This document shows positions 9,416 through 18,532 of a stretch of 64,000 bases of DNA, one piece after another. Location of the stretch: NCBI RefSeq assembly GCF_003076455.1, contig NZ_CP020918.1:4376001-4440000 (forward strand), given 5' to 3'. A program made the position numbers and the translations under genes. The stretch is from Flavobacterium faecale. GTDB lineage: Bacteria; Bacteroidota; Bacteroidia; Flavobacteriales; Flavobacteriaceae. The notes beneath the pieces were generated by a model. That model did no database searches. It saw only the letters and a program-made list of their open reading frames with translations, and was not told where the DNA came from. Positions within the stretch are counted from its first letter, which is position 1. Each line of letters opens with the position of its first letter.

Positions 9416-10708
9416 ATGGAACATATTGTCATCATCGGAAATGGGATATCGGGCGTTACGCTAGCGCGTCACATTCGAAAAAAATCGCAAGCAAAAATCT
9501 CGATTATCTCTGCAGAGACAGATTACTTTTTTTCTAGAACGGCATTAATGTACGTATTCATGGGTCACATGAAATTTGAACATACACAGCCTTACGAAAA
9601 TGATTTTTGGAAAAAGAACAACATCGACCTTATCCATAGAAAAGTAACACAAGTTTTTGCAAAAGAAAAATCGATTGTACTCGATGGCAATACAACCATG
9701 ACATTTGACAAACTCGTTATTGCTACAGGTTCAAAACCAAACAAATTTGGGTGGCCTGGTCAAGATTTAGAAGGTGTTACGGGATTGTACCACAAACAAG
9801 ATCTTGAAAATATAGAAAAATGGGCACCAACCACAGAACGTGCTGTCATAGTTGGCGGCGGGTTAATTGGTATTGAGCTTGCAGAGATGCTTAGAGCGCG
9901 CAACATTGAAGTGACGTTTTTAGTACGTGAAGATAGTTTTTGGAACGGCGTTTTGCCTTCTGGCGAAAGTCAAATGATCAATCGTCATATTGTGGAGCAC
10001 CATATTGATTTGAGGTTGGGCACCAGCATGAAAGAAATCATATCTGATGAAAATGGCCGAGCAAAAGCCATCATAACAGACAAAGACGAACTAATCGAAT
10101 GTCAGATCGTTGGTTTGACTGCGGGAGTTTCACCTAACATAGATTTCCTAAAAGATTCTGGGATTGAATTGGGTCGCGGTGTCAAAGTGAATCGTTTTCT
10201 AGAAACCAATTTCAAACATATTTATGCCATTGGTGACTGTGCCGAACAACATGAAGGCATTGGGGAACGTAGACCTATTGAAGCGGTCTGGTACACAGGT
10301 CGCATGATGGGCGAAGCATTAGCTCAAACCTTGACTGGCAACCCAACAGAATACAAACCTGGACATTGGTTTAACTCGGCTAAATTTTTGGACATTGAGT
10401 ACCAAACCTACGGTTGGGTTTGGGCCAAGCCGAAGGATCACGAAACCCATTTTTACTGGGAGCATAAAAGTGGCAAAAAAGCAATCCGAATTGCATTTGA
10501 TAGCGTTACACGAACCTTTATCGGGATCAATACTTTTGGCATCAGGATGCGACATGAGTTTTTTGACACGGTACTTACCAAAAAAGAATCGGTGGACTAT
10601 GTCATTGCAAACCTTACTGCAGCCAATTTTGACCCTGAGTTTTTTAACTCACATAAAAAAGAAATCCAAAACGAGTTCACCAATCAATGTGTGGGTCCTA
10701 AAAAATAA
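9416..10708 (+). CDS. FAD/NAD(P)-dependent oxidoreductase (Pyr_redox_2 type)
   Basis: 430 aa. The N-terminal FAD-binding motif is IVIIGNGISGVTLARHIR. IATGSKPNKFG is the second FAD contact, RAVIVGGGLIGIELAEML the internal NAD(P)H Rossmann motif, and HIYAIGDCAEQ the C-terminal FAD motif. A further C-terminal domain of about 110 residues (GHWFNSAKFLDIEYQTYGWV onward) contains many aromatic residues and no CxxC, so it is not a disulfide reductase. It resembles NADH:rubredoxin/ferredoxin reductases and nitrite-reductase-type flavodomains. It lies 5 bp before a polyferredoxin gene, so it probably feeds electrons to it (inference). Confidence 0.9.
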   Translation: MEHIVIIGNGISGVTLARHIRKKSQAKISIISAETDYFFSRTALMYVFMGHMKFEHTQPYENDFWKKNNIDLIHRKVTQVFAKEKSIVLDGNTTMTFDKLVIATGSKPNKFGWPGQDLEGVTGLYHKQDLENIEKWAPTTERAVIVGGGLIGIELAEMLRARNIEVTFLVREDSFWNGVLPSGESQMINRHIVEHHIDLRLGTSMKEIISDENGRAKAIITDKDELIECQIVGLTAGVSPNIDFLKDSGIELGRGVKVNRFLETNFKHIYAIGDCAEQHEGIGERRPIEAVWYTGRMMGEALAQTLTGNPTEYKPGHWFNSAKFLDIEYQTYGWVWAKPKDHETHFYWEHKSGKKAIRIAFDSVTRTFIGINTFGIRMRHEFFDTVLTKKESVDYVIANLTAANFDPEFFNSHKKEIQNEFTNQCVGPKK

Positions 10709-10713
10709 GCAAT

Positions 10714-12306
10714 ATGAGTAAAGCAATAAAAAATATATCACTAGCATCACACGAGCACACTACTCTTGCAACGATGCAAAAAATAGGAATGGCGATTGGA
10801 CTAATCGGGTTATTTATCATGGCTCTAGCCTTGTTCAATGTTCATTTTCCAAATAAAACATACTGGCTTGCAGGTGCTATCGTATCCATATTTGCTGGAA
10901 TTATACTTTATGCAAACAGTTTTTACCTGCACAAACCTGCAGGAATTAGTAATAACAACCTTTGGACTTCAAGCTTAACGCACAAAGGAACTTTGGGTTG
11001 GATGGTCGGTATTATTTTGACCTCTTTTTATGTGGCTTTGTATTGGTTTCCAAAATATTTGGGTCTAAACGAAACTGGTGGTGAGAACACTGGAATCGTA
11101 GGCTTCTTTGATCCTTTGAGTTATTTTTTGAACGGAAAAGCGGCAACACAATGGTTTGTGTATGGGACTTTGTACACGACCGCTATTCTTGGTTTGGGGT
11201 ATAAATTTATTTTGAAATACAGACATAACAAGTACCAATTGGTACGAACTATATCTGTAATGTTTTTTCAATTGGGATTTGCATTTTTGATTCCAGAAAT
11301 TTTGGCCAAATTAAATCCAGATCAAGCTTATTTTGCCAAGGATATCAAGAACATGTGGCCACTTAACTATTACTTTTTTGACGAATGGCATGTAAAAGGA
11401 ATGTTGGCCGGTGGTAACTTCGGAATGTTTATGTTGATTTTTGGAGTTGCAATGATCTTTATTATTTCGCCAATTTTAACGTATTTCTACGGAAAGCGTT
11501 GGTACTGCTCATGGGTTTGCGGTTGCGGAGGATTGGCAGAAACTGCTGGAGATTCTTTTAGACACCTAAGCGATAACTCTGAAAAAGCATGGAGAATTGA
11601 ACGTTGGATGATTCATTCTGTTTTGGTTTTTTCATTTGTAATGACCATCGCCGTGATTTTTACCTTTTTATCAAACAATCCCGATCTGAGTTTCATAACC
11701 AAAGATCAATTTGTTTGGGGTATCGTAATTTTCTTGGGTGTGTTTACCGGAGCGCTATATGCTTTTAAGAGAAAAGATATGGACAAAGACGCCGTGTACA
11801 CGATGGTATCACTTGTTGCTATTATGATTTTGGCTATCTTGATGAATTACTTCTCTGGGAATCAAAATATATTTTTCTTGGACAGTTACAAATTAAGAGA
11901 ATGGTATGGTTTTGCAATTGGATCTGCTTTTAGTGGTGTGATTGGAGTGGGCTTCTACCCTATTTTAGGAAACCGTGTTTGGTGTCGTTTTGGTTGTCCA
12001 ATGGCAGCTATATTGGGACTACAACAACGTTTGTTCTCTAAATTTAGAATTACAACCAATGGTGGACAATGTATCTCTTGTGGAAACTGCTCTACTCATT
12101 GCGAAATGGGAATTGATGTACGCAGTTATGCTCAAAAGGGCGAAAACATTGTACGTTCCTCTTGTGTAGGATGCGGAATATGTTCTGCAGTTTGTCCTCG
12201 TGGTGTATTGAAACTAGAAAATGATACTCCTGCAGGCCGTATCAATGCTAACGAAATCTTGTTGGGTAATGATGTTGATTTGATGGATTTGATTAATCAA
12301 AAATAA
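10714..12306 (+). CDS. Membrane polyferredoxin (NapH/NosR/CcoG-like)
   Basis: 530 aa with about 7-8 transmembrane segments and two kinds of cysteine motifs. Membrane-flanking clusters are RWYCSWVCGCGGLAET and RVWCRFGCPMAAILG, as in NapH/NosR/RdxA proteins. The C-terminal soluble part has two 4Fe-4S ferredoxin motifs, CISCGNCSTHCEMG and CVGCGICSAVCPRG. These proteins pass electrons across or within the inner membrane. It directly follows the FAD reductase and closes the run that begins with the rhodanese. A long weak hairpin follows the stop. Confidence 0.92.
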   Translation: MSKAIKNISLASHEHTTLATMQKIGMAIGLIGLFIMALALFNVHFPNKTYWLAGAIVSIFAGIILYANSFYLHKPAGISNNNLWTSSLTHKGTLGWMVGIILTSFYVALYWFPKYLGLNETGGENTGIVGFFDPLSYFLNGKAATQWFVYGTLYTTAILGLGYKFILKYRHNKYQLVRTISVMFFQLGFAFLIPEILAKLNPDQAYFAKDIKNMWPLNYYFFDEWHVKGMLAGGNFGMFMLIFGVAMIFIISPILTYFYGKRWYCSWVCGCGGLAETAGDSFRHLSDNSEKAWRIERWMIHSVLVFSFVMTIAVIFTFLSNNPDLSFITKDQFVWGIVIFLGVFTGALYAFKRKDMDKDAVYTMVSLVAIMILAILMNYFSGNQNIFFLDSYKLREWYGFAIGSAFSGVIGVGFYPILGNRVWCRFGCPMAAILGLQQRLFSKFRITTNGGQCISCGNCSTHCEMGIDVRSYAQKGENIVRSSCVGCGICSAVCPRGVLKLENDTPAGRINANEILLGNDVDLMDLINQK

Positions 12307-12321
12307 TAGTTGGACTAAATT

Positions 12322-12382
12322 AAAATGAAATTATTATAGGCAGAACGCTATTTTTGTGCTTCTACTAGATAATTTCATTTTT
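12322..12382 (+). terminator. Possible terminator after polyferredoxin gene
   Basis: AAAATGAAATTAT (12322-12334) is complementary to ATAATTTCATTTT (12369-12381), followed by TTCTTT. The loop is 34 nt and the stem AT-only, so termination would be inefficient. Confidence 0.4.
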
Positions 12383-12462
12383 CTTTAAATAGCTTTAACT
12401 ACTAGTTCTTAAAACTAGTTCTACAATTTACTCGTATATACTTATGTTCTGGGTTATGCTTT

Positions 12463-12561
12463 GCGTGAGGGATTGAAGCGGCATCCTTTTTTGGGGCTTT
12501 TTTTGCCCCAAAAAAGATACAGCGGAAAGCCCGACCTGCCATTTTTTTTGGCAGGGCACGC
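12463..12561 (+). repeat. Dispersed palindromic element, copy A
   Basis: The left arm GCGTGAGGGATTGAAGCGGC..ATCC and right arm GATACAGCGGAAAGCCCGACC flank a central hairpin (TTTTTTGGGGC / GCCCCAAAAAA). A second small hairpin CCTGCC / GGCAGG follows at 12535-12555, and GCGTG at the left end is mirrored by CACGC at 12557-12561. The same arms occur inverted at 28584-28645 with a different centre. It fills most of the 316-bp gap between the polyferredoxin and the next gene. Confidence 0.75.
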
Positions 12562-12622
12562 TCAAATTCAATTTTAGAACAAAACAATTTTATTTAAGAA
12601 CTTTTTTAATAGTAATTTAAAA

Positions 12623-13015
12623 ATGATAAAAGCACTATTTTTTCTGGTATTTATGACTATTTTCGGCAATTCGGAACCAAGAGAATATGCCAAAAATTAT
12701 TATTCGAATGGGACACTGCAATCGGAAGGTTGGGTTTTACAAGGCAAAAAAGTAGATTATTGGTACTATTATTATTCCAATGGTACCAAAAAAGAAGAAG
12801 GCCATTTTGTAGCGAATAAAAAGTGCAAATGGTGGATTTTTTATACGTCTGAAGGAGTTATTATTCGAAAAACTGAATACCTAAATGATAAGGTAAATGG
12901 CTTGTCTATCGTGTACAAAGACGGTGATGTTGTCAAGGCCGAAAAATATAAAATGGGTACAAAAACAAATGAATGGACGAGCCTGTCGGCTTACCGAAAC
13001 GATCAAAATAAATGA
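12623..13015 (+). CDS. Secreted MORN-like repeat protein (YwqK-like)
   Basis: 130 aa: signal peptide MIKALFFLVFMTIFGNSEP, then three to four tandem YwqK/MORN-type strands of the form YYSNGTLQSEGWVLQGKKVDYW, YYSNGTKKEEGHFVANKKC and YTSEGVIIRKTEYLNDKVNG. Such repeats fold as beta hairpins and are common in uncharacterised exported Bacteroidota proteins. The stop overlaps the next start by 4 bp (ATGA), so it is translated with the glycosyltransferases. No function can be assigned. Confidence 0.82.
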   Translation: MIKALFFLVFMTIFGNSEPREYAKNYYSNGTLQSEGWVLQGKKVDYWYYYYSNGTKKEEGHFVANKKCKWWIFYTSEGVIIRKTEYLNDKVNGLSIVYKDGDVVKAEKYKMGTKTNEWTSLSAYRNDQNK

Positions 13016-13701
13016 AAACTATTGTTGTAATTATACCCGCTTATAATGAAGAAAAAGCTATTGCGCATGTTATCAACGAGATTCCAGATACAGTAAGTGA
13101 AATTATTGTTGTGAGCAACAACTCTACTGATAATACTATTGCGGTGGCTCAAAATGCTGGGGCAACTGTTTTGTCTGAAAATAAAAAAGGTTATGGTAAT
13201 GCCTGTCTAAAAGGTTTGGATTACTTCGCAAACAAAGAGCAAAAGCCTGATATTGTTGTGTTTTTGGACGGAGATTACTCTGATTATCCTGCTGAATTAA
13301 CCAAATTGATCGCTCCAATTATAGCCGATGATATTGACTTTGTGATTGGTGCACGCGTAGCTGCATTGCGCGAAAAGAACTCCATGACGCCGCAACAGGT
13401 GTTTGGAAACTGGTTAGCAACCTTTTTAATGGGGCTTTTTTTTAATGCAAAATTCTCTGATTTGGGTCCGTTTCGAGCTATTAAGTACAAAAAATTATTA
13501 GCTTTGAACATGGAGGACAAAACCTATGGCTGGACGGTAGAAATGCAGTTAAAAGTCTTGAAACAAAAAATGACCTATATCGAAATTCCGGTGCGTTACA
13601 AAAACCGAATTGGAGTCTCAAAAGTGTCTGGAACCGTAAAAGGAACCGTAATGGCAGGCGTCAAAATAATAGGTTGGATTTTTAAATATACCTTCAAATA
13701 A
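13012..13701 (+). CDS. GT2 glycosyltransferase, DPM1/polyprenyl-phosphate sugar synthase-like
   Basis: 229 aa. Seen: IVVIIPAYNEEKAIAHVI, EIIVVSNNSTDNT (Asn where Asp is usual in the nucleotide-binding DDxS motif), NKKGYGNACLKGLDYF, and the metal-binding DxD as VVFLDGDYSDYP. The C-terminal basic/aromatic segment YKNRIGVSKVSGTVKG is typical of dolichyl- or undecaprenyl-phosphate sugar synthases. It probably loads a hexose on a lipid phosphate for the following membrane glycosyltransferase. It overlaps the upstream gene and is 4 bp from the next. Confidence 0.88.
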   Translation: MKTIVVIIPAYNEEKAIAHVINEIPDTVSEIIVVSNNSTDNTIAVAQNAGATVLSENKKGYGNACLKGLDYFANKEQKPDIVVFLDGDYSDYPAELTKLIAPIIADDIDFVIGARVAALREKNSMTPQQVFGNWLATFLMGLFFNAKFSDLGPFRAIKYKKLLALNMEDKTYGWTVEMQLKVLKQKMTYIEIPVRYKNRIGVSKVSGTVKGTVMAGVKIIGWIFKYTFK

Positions 13702-13705
13702 CACG

Positions 13706-15187
13706 ATGATTTCACTTTCTTATATTATATTATTCCTTTACTGTTTGGCCATCATTTTGATTTTTTTCTATGGTTTATCACAATTTAATTTGATGTTGAA
13801 CTATGTAAAAAGCAAAAAACAAAAAGACAACAGTCCCAAATATGACTTTGCCAATGGTGATGCGTACCCGTATGTGACGATACAATTGCCCTTGTTTAAT
13901 GAAAAATATGTGGTTGAGCGCTTATTGACCACCATTGCCGCGTTGGAATACCCAAAGGATTTACTCGAAATACAGGTGCTGGATGATAGCACAGATGATA
14001 GCGTGGTCCTGACTGCTCAAATGATAGAAAAATTGGCACAATCAGGTCTAGACATTAAACACGTATGCCGATCAAATCGTGAAGGCTACAAAGCTGGTGC
14101 CTTGAAAGAAGGTTTGGCAGTTGCAAAAGGGAACTTTATCGTGATTTTTGATGCCGATTTTGTACCGCAGAAAAACTGGTTATTGGAGACGATTCCGTAT
14201 TTTAAAGATCCAAAAATTGGTGTTGTACAAACAAGATGGGGACATTTGAACCGCAATTATTCTACTTTGACCAAAATTCAAGCCTTTGCTTTGGATGCAC
14301 ATTTTACCTTGGAGCAAGTAGGTCGTAACTCGCAATCACACTTTATCAATTTTAATGGAACTGCCGGTGTATGGCGCAAAACCTGCATTATCGATGCTGG
14401 AAACTGGGAAAGTGATACCCTAACTGAAGATTTGGACTTGAGTTACCGTGCGCAATTAAAAAACTGGAAATTCAAATACCTTGAAGATGTTGAAACTCCT
14501 GCAGAATTACCTGCCATAATTAGTGCAGCCCGTTCACAACAATTTCGTTGGAACAAAGGTGGTGCCGAGAACTTTAGTAAAAATGCCAAACGCGTTATGC
14601 AATCTTATAATATTGGTTTCAAGACCAAAGCCCACGGTATATTGCACCTTTTGAATAGCTCTATGTTTTTGGCTATATTTTTAATGTCGGTTTTGAGTAT
14701 TCCTGTTTTGTACATTAAGCAAGCCATGCCCGAAATACATCAATTGTTTAATATTTTGATGTTTTTTATCCTGACTTCTGTGTTATTTTTTATTAGCTAC
14801 TGGGTTACTTACAAAAAGATGCACGGCGGCGGATTTAAAAACTTTATCGAATATGTGCTTTTGTTTTTCACTTTTTACACCATTGCCATGGGATTCTCAT
14901 TTCATAACACTATTGCAGTACTTGAAGGATTGTGGGGTAAGAAAAGTGAATTTGTGCGTACGCCAAAATTAAACATTGAAGGACTGAAAGACCAATGGAA
15001 AACCAACAGTTATTTGAATAAAAAAATATCAAAAAACGTAATTTTTGAAGCTGTTCTTATGGCTTATTTTGCCTTTGGGATCGGGAGTGCTTTCTACCTT
15101 GGTGATTATAGTATTTTGTTTTTGCATGTGATGCTTTGCCTTGGTTTTGTATACATATTTTCGCAATCAATAGCTGAATCCAAATGA
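13706..15187 (+). CDS. Cellulose-synthase-like processive GT2 glycosyltransferase
   Basis: 493 aa with an N-terminal membrane anchor (residues about 5-28), a GT-A core and C-terminal membrane helices (about 315-340, 350-375, 390-415, 445-490). The complete catalytic set is visible: [24 protein letters not shown] and QQFRW (Q/RxxRW). It resembles the CESA-like/CelA subfamily of single GT2 proteins with four to five helices. It would extend or transfer sugars at the inner membrane from a nucleotide sugar. It overlaps the next gene by 4 bp. Confidence 0.92.
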   Translation: MISLSYIILFLYCLAIILIFFYGLSQFNLMLNYVKSKKQKDNSPKYDFANGDAYPYVTIQLPLFNEKYVVERLLTTIAALEYPKDLLEIQVLDDSTDDSVVLTAQMIEKLAQSGLDIKHVCRSNREGYKAGALKEGLAVAKGNFIVIFDADFVPQKNWLLETIPYFKDPKIGVVQTRWGHLNRNYSTLTKIQAFALDAHFTLEQVGRNSQSHFINFNGTAGVWRKTCIIDAGNWESDTLTEDLDLSYRAQLKNWKFKYLEDVETPAELPAIISAARSQQFRWNKGGAENFSKNAKRVMQSYNIGFKTKAHGILHLLNSSMFLAIFLMSVLSIPVLYIKQAMPEIHQLFNILMFFILTSVLFFISYWVTYKKMHGGGFKNFIEYVLLFFTFYTIAMGFSFHNTIAVLEGLWGKKSEFVRTPKLNIEGLKDQWKTNSYLNKKISKNVIFEAVLMAYFAFGIGSAFYLGDYSILFLHVMLCLGFVYIFSQSIAESK

Positions 15188-16527
15188 GAATAACGGAATC
15201 CAAGAACATTGAAACTGGTATTTATCTCTTGATAAGTATGTTTTGCTATTTGTATTTGGGTTACGAGCTGGAGCGTCAAGAATTTGTTCCGATGGTGGTT
15301 GCTTTTATAATGCTATTTTTTTGCAGTTACCGAATCATCTATTTACAAAAGCACAATTTAAAGTTTTTGATTGGGGTGGCGATAGCAGTTCGAGTTGTGC
15401 TGTGGAGTGTCATTCCAAATTTGTCTCAAGATTATTTCCGCTTCATTTGGGATGGTAGACTCTTGCTTCAAGGCATTAATCCGTATTTGTATTTACCGGA
15501 TAACCTGATTAAGCAACAAGGCTTTTTTATGGCCAATGCTCAGTCCTTGTTTGATGGTATGGGTGCATTGAGCGCTGGTCACTATTCTAATTATCCTCCT
15601 GTCAACCAAGTTTTGTTTGCTATTGGAGCCTTTTTTAGCAACAATACCATCTTTGGAGCGGTGGTAGGCATGCGCTTCCTTATCATTCTGGCCGATTTGG
15701 GAACCTTATATTTTGGTTCGAAATTATTAAACCATTTGGGGCTACATCGGCATCGTATTTTTTGGTATCTCTTGAATCCATTGGTGGTTATTGAATTAAC
15801 AGCTAATCTTCATTTTGAAGGCGTCATGTTATTCTTTTTTGTTTGGAGTATGTATTTATTATCGAAAGCACATTGGAAAACAGCAGCCATTGTGCTCGCC
15901 TTGTCTATTTCGACCAAATTACTGCCACTACTACTACTGCCACTCTACTTGCAAAAGATAGGTTGGAAAAAAATTATTCCGTTTTATTGTATCGTTATTG
16001 GACTAAATGTTATTTTCTTTCTTCCGTTTTTATCGTCAACTTTGATCGAAAACTATACGAATACTATTGGTTTATGGTTCACAAATTTCGAATTTAACGC
16101 TAGCATATACTACCTAATACGTGCCATTGGTTTTTGGGTAAAAGGATACAACATTATTCAGACCACCGGAAAAATCATTCCTGTTTTGATCTTTTTATTT
16201 ATTACCTACCAGGCTTTGATGGGGAAAAACAAAAGTACAAGTCAGTTGTTCAATAGTTTTTTATTGGTCCTAACCGTTTACTTTATGACGGCTACCACCG
16301 TTCATCCATGGTACGTTATAAATTTGGTATTGATTGGTATTTTTACCCGCTTTTATTATCCTATTATTTGGAGTTTGACTGCCATTTTGAGTTACAGTGC
16401 GTACCAAGATGTCGCCTTCAAAGAAAATTTATGGTTGGTAGGACTGGAGTACTTAATTGTTATTTTATGCATAATGTTAGAATTTCGTGATAATTTGCAA
16501 CTAAAAAAATATGTACATTTGGACTAA
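15184..16527 (+). CDS. Polytopic GT87/GT-C-like mannosyltransferase
   Basis: 447 aa, about 11-12 transmembrane segments. The first large periplasmic loop contains [21 protein letters not shown], the acidic loop motif of GT87/DUF2029 GT-C enzymes using lipid-phosphate sugar donors. [15 protein letters not shown] near the C-terminus is another recurrent GT-C feature. This fits with the DPM-like synthase two genes upstream making the donor (inference). It overlaps the upstream gene by 4 bp and is followed after 22 bp by the sigma factor. Confidence 0.85.
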   Translation: MRITESKNIETGIYLLISMFCYLYLGYELERQEFVPMVVAFIMLFFCSYRIIYLQKHNLKFLIGVAIAVRVVLWSVIPNLSQDYFRFIWDGRLLLQGINPYLYLPDNLIKQQGFFMANAQSLFDGMGALSAGHYSNYPPVNQVLFAIGAFFSNNTIFGAVVGMRFLIILADLGTLYFGSKLLNHLGLHRHRIFWYLLNPLVVIELTANLHFEGVMLFFFVWSMYLLSKAHWKTAAIVLALSISTKLLPLLLLPLYLQKIGWKKIIPFYCIVIGLNVIFFLPFLSSTLIENYTNTIGLWFTNFEFNASIYYLIRAIGFWVKGYNIIQTTGKIIPVLIFLFITYQALMGKNKSTSQLFNSFLLVLTVYFMTATTVHPWYVINLVLIGIFTRFYYPIIWSLTAILSYSAYQDVAFKENLWLVGLEYLIVILCIMLEFRDNLQLKKYVHLD

Positions 16528-16549
16528 TCACATTTAGGACAAAAAATAC

Positions 16550-17131
16550 ATGAGTGTAACTACCGAAAATTCAAAGAAAGAGCTAGAAAATTGGGTCAAT
16601 CAATATAGTGATGAACTTTACTCTTGGGCTTTGTACAAAACCTCATCCAAAGAAACGGCAGAAGATTTAGTGCAAGAAACCTTCTTAGCTGCATTTAATA
16701 AAATCGAAAGCTTTCAAGGGAAGAGTCAGCCCAAAACTTGGTTGTTTGCCATCCTGAACAATAAGGTAGTTGATTACTATCGCTTGAGCGCACGTACGAC
16801 CAAAAATAATTTTAGTTTAACGGAAGAAAGTGGTTTTGAACTTTCGGATGGTCTGTTTAATACCACCGAGAATTGGATAAATAAAGATATAAATCCAATT
16901 TGGGACCAAGAAGAACAACTACTTGACAACCCTAATTTCAACTTAGTCCTTCAATTTTGTATGGATGACTTACCCGAAAAATGGAAACTGGCCATGACCT
17001 CCAAATATCTAACGAATAATAAGGCGGATGTAATTTGTAAGGAACTCGAAATTACAACGTCTAATTATTGGCAGATCATTCATAGAGCAAAATTGCTTTT
17101 GAAAAAATGTTTAGAGACCAAATGGGATTAA
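16550..17131 (+). CDS. ECF-type RNA polymerase sigma factor
   Basis: 193 aa. Region 2: YSWALYKTSSKETAEDLVQETFLAAFNKIESFQG then PKTWLFAILNNKVVDYYR. Region 4: LPEKWKLAMTSKYLTNNKADVI, then a helix-turn-helix with TSNYWQIIHRAKLLLKKCL. The linker is longer than usual (about residues 80-125), with an NxTENWINKDINPIWDQEEQL segment common in Bacteroidota ECFs of the zinc-finger anti-sigma type. The next gene, 18 bp on, would be its anti-sigma partner. Regulon unknown. Confidence 0.92.
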   Translation: MSVTTENSKKELENWVNQYSDELYSWALYKTSSKETAEDLVQETFLAAFNKIESFQGKSQPKTWLFAILNNKVVDYYRLSARTTKNNFSLTEESGFELSDGLFNTTENWINKDINPIWDQEEQLLDNPNFNLVLQFCMDDLPEKWKLAMTSKYLTNNKADVICKELEITTSNYWQIIHRAKLLLKKCLETKWD

Positions 17132-17149
17132 CGGAATTCAACCAAATAA

Positions 17150-17419
17150 ATGAATAAAATTATGCAAATGCTAGTCAAATCTTGCAAAATAACAACCGAA
17201 TTAATTGACAAACAACAATTAACTCCCTTGACTATTAAAGAAAAATTGCAATTACAAGCACACAAAGCGATGTGTAAAACCTGTAGTGCCTACGAAAATC
17301 AATCCAAAACTATTGATAGTTTTATAACTAAATGGTTTGGCACGAATAATTCCGCTCCTCCAGAAAAAATGAGCGAGCAAAAAAAGAAGGCCATTATTGA
17401 TCATTTACACAAAAAGTAA
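17150..17419 (+). CDS. Small zinc-finger-like putative anti-sigma factor
   Basis: 89 aa, soluble, no membrane segment. The motif AHKAMCKTCSAYENQSKTID carries the HxxxCxxC arrangement of zf-HC2/ZAS anti-sigma domains, with a helical N-terminus (QMLVKSCKITTELIDKQQL) as in those proteins. It directly follows the ECF sigma gene. In Bacteroidota such short soluble anti-sigmas are common companions of this sigma class. The call rests mainly on the Cys pattern and synteny. Confidence 0.75.
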   Translation: MNKIMQMLVKSCKITTELIDKQQLTPLTIKEKLQLQAHKAMCKTCSAYENQSKTIDSFITKWFGTNNSAPPEKMSEQKKKAIIDHLHKK

Positions 17420-17448
17420 AAGACCACAAAACTCATATTAAATTACAG

Positions 17449-18435
17449 ATGAACTACAGAAAATTAGGTAAAACAAATTTTGAAATCGCCGAAATTGCTT
17501 TAGGTACTTGGCAAGTTGGTGGAAAATGGGGATCTCCTTTTGATGATAAAAATGCTGATCAAATATTGAACGCAGCAATTGATCGCGGTATTAACTTTAT
17601 TGACACTGCAGATGTTTACGAAAATGGCCTTAGCGAAAGCGCTGTAGGACGATTGGTAAAATCACGCTCAGAAAAAATATATGTAGCCACCAAATGTGGT
17701 CGACATATATCACCTCATACTGCAGATGGGTACCAACCCAAAGTGCTACAAAAATTTGTTGAAGACAGTTTGAAGCGCATGCAACTGGAAACCATTGATT
17801 TAATCCAACTACACTGCCCTCCTACCGAAGTGTATTTTCGATCGGAGATATTCGAACTTTTTGACCGTTTAAAAGAGCAAGGAAAAATTTTAAATTTAGG
17901 CGTTAGCGTCGAAAAAGTTTCTGAAGGATTGCAAGCCATGCAATATGATAATGTAACTACGGTGCAACTTATCTATAACCTTTTTAGACAAAAGCCAGCC
18001 GAATTATTATTTGAAGAAGCTAAAAAGAAAAATATCGGAATCATTGCTCGTGTTCCGCTTGCAAGTGGGTTACTTACCGGTTTATTTGATGCCAACACGA
18101 CTTTTGATCCACAAGACCACCGCAATTTTAACCGTGAGGGTGCTGCATTTGATAAAGGGGAAACTTTTGCAGGAGTTAATTATGAACTTGGGCTGCAAGC
18201 TGTGTCTGCTTTAAAAGAATTATTTCCAGATACTACTAACCTAGCACCAATCGCCCTACAATGGATTTTAGCGTCAGATGCAGTTAGTTGCATCATTCCT
18301 GGAGCATCACACATACGTCATGTTGAATCCAATCTTTCGATTTATGATTTGCCGCCTTTGACAAAAGAGCAAATTGTAGCCATGAATGCTATTTATCAAC
18401 GCTATATCGAGTCAGAAGTAGCGCATTTGTGGTAA
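17449..18435 (+). CDS. Aldo/keto reductase
   Basis: 328 aa, complete (beta/alpha)8 AKR. Catalytic tetrad segments are seen: FIDTADVYENG (Asp52, Tyr57), VATKCGRH (Lys near 81) and IDLIQLHCPP (His). The NADP-binding C-terminal region includes IIPGASHIRHVESNL, which fits the IPG(A/T)xxxxxxxxN signature. Starts NYRKLGKTNFEIAEIALGTW. Substrate cannot be read from the sequence. It lies 30 bp after the putative anti-sigma gene and may be cotranscribed. Confidence 0.93.
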   Translation: MNYRKLGKTNFEIAEIALGTWQVGGKWGSPFDDKNADQILNAAIDRGINFIDTADVYENGLSESAVGRLVKSRSEKIYVATKCGRHISPHTADGYQPKVLQKFVEDSLKRMQLETIDLIQLHCPPTEVYFRSEIFELFDRLKEQGKILNLGVSVEKVSEGLQAMQYDNVTTVQLIYNLFRQKPAELLFEEAKKKNIGIIARVPLASGLLTGLFDANTTFDPQDHRNFNREGAAFDKGETFAGVNYELGLQAVSALKELFPDTTNLAPIALQWILASDAVSCIIPGASHIRHVESNLSIYDLPPLTKEQIVAMNAIYQRYIESEVAHLW

Positions 18436-18467
18436 ATTGATACCGCTTCCCTTCGTGGTTTGCCATA

Positions 18468-18505
18468 GTTTTGCTATGTTTGTGTATACCACGACATAGC
18501 AAAAC
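18468..18505 (+). terminator. 12-bp inverted repeat after aldo/keto reductase
   Basis: GTTTTGCTATGT (18468-18479) is the exact reverse complement of ACATAGCAAAAC (18494-18505), with a 14-nt loop. It lacks a T-run, so it may be a factor-dependent terminator or an mRNA end-protecting hairpin. Confidence 0.45.
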
Positions 18506-18532
18506 AACTATTAATCCAAAAAACAACCAAGG

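Noticed and set aside
10395..10721. 108-codon plus-strand frame spanning the end of the FAD reductase
   Set aside because: Fully inside the reductase in another frame; no domain features.
5117..12306. Complete arsenosugar pathway
   Set aside because: TIGR04282 and TIGR04283 proteins are present, but neither an ArsM methyltransferase nor an ArsS radical-SAM protein is in the window, so only a partial or different pathway can be claimed.
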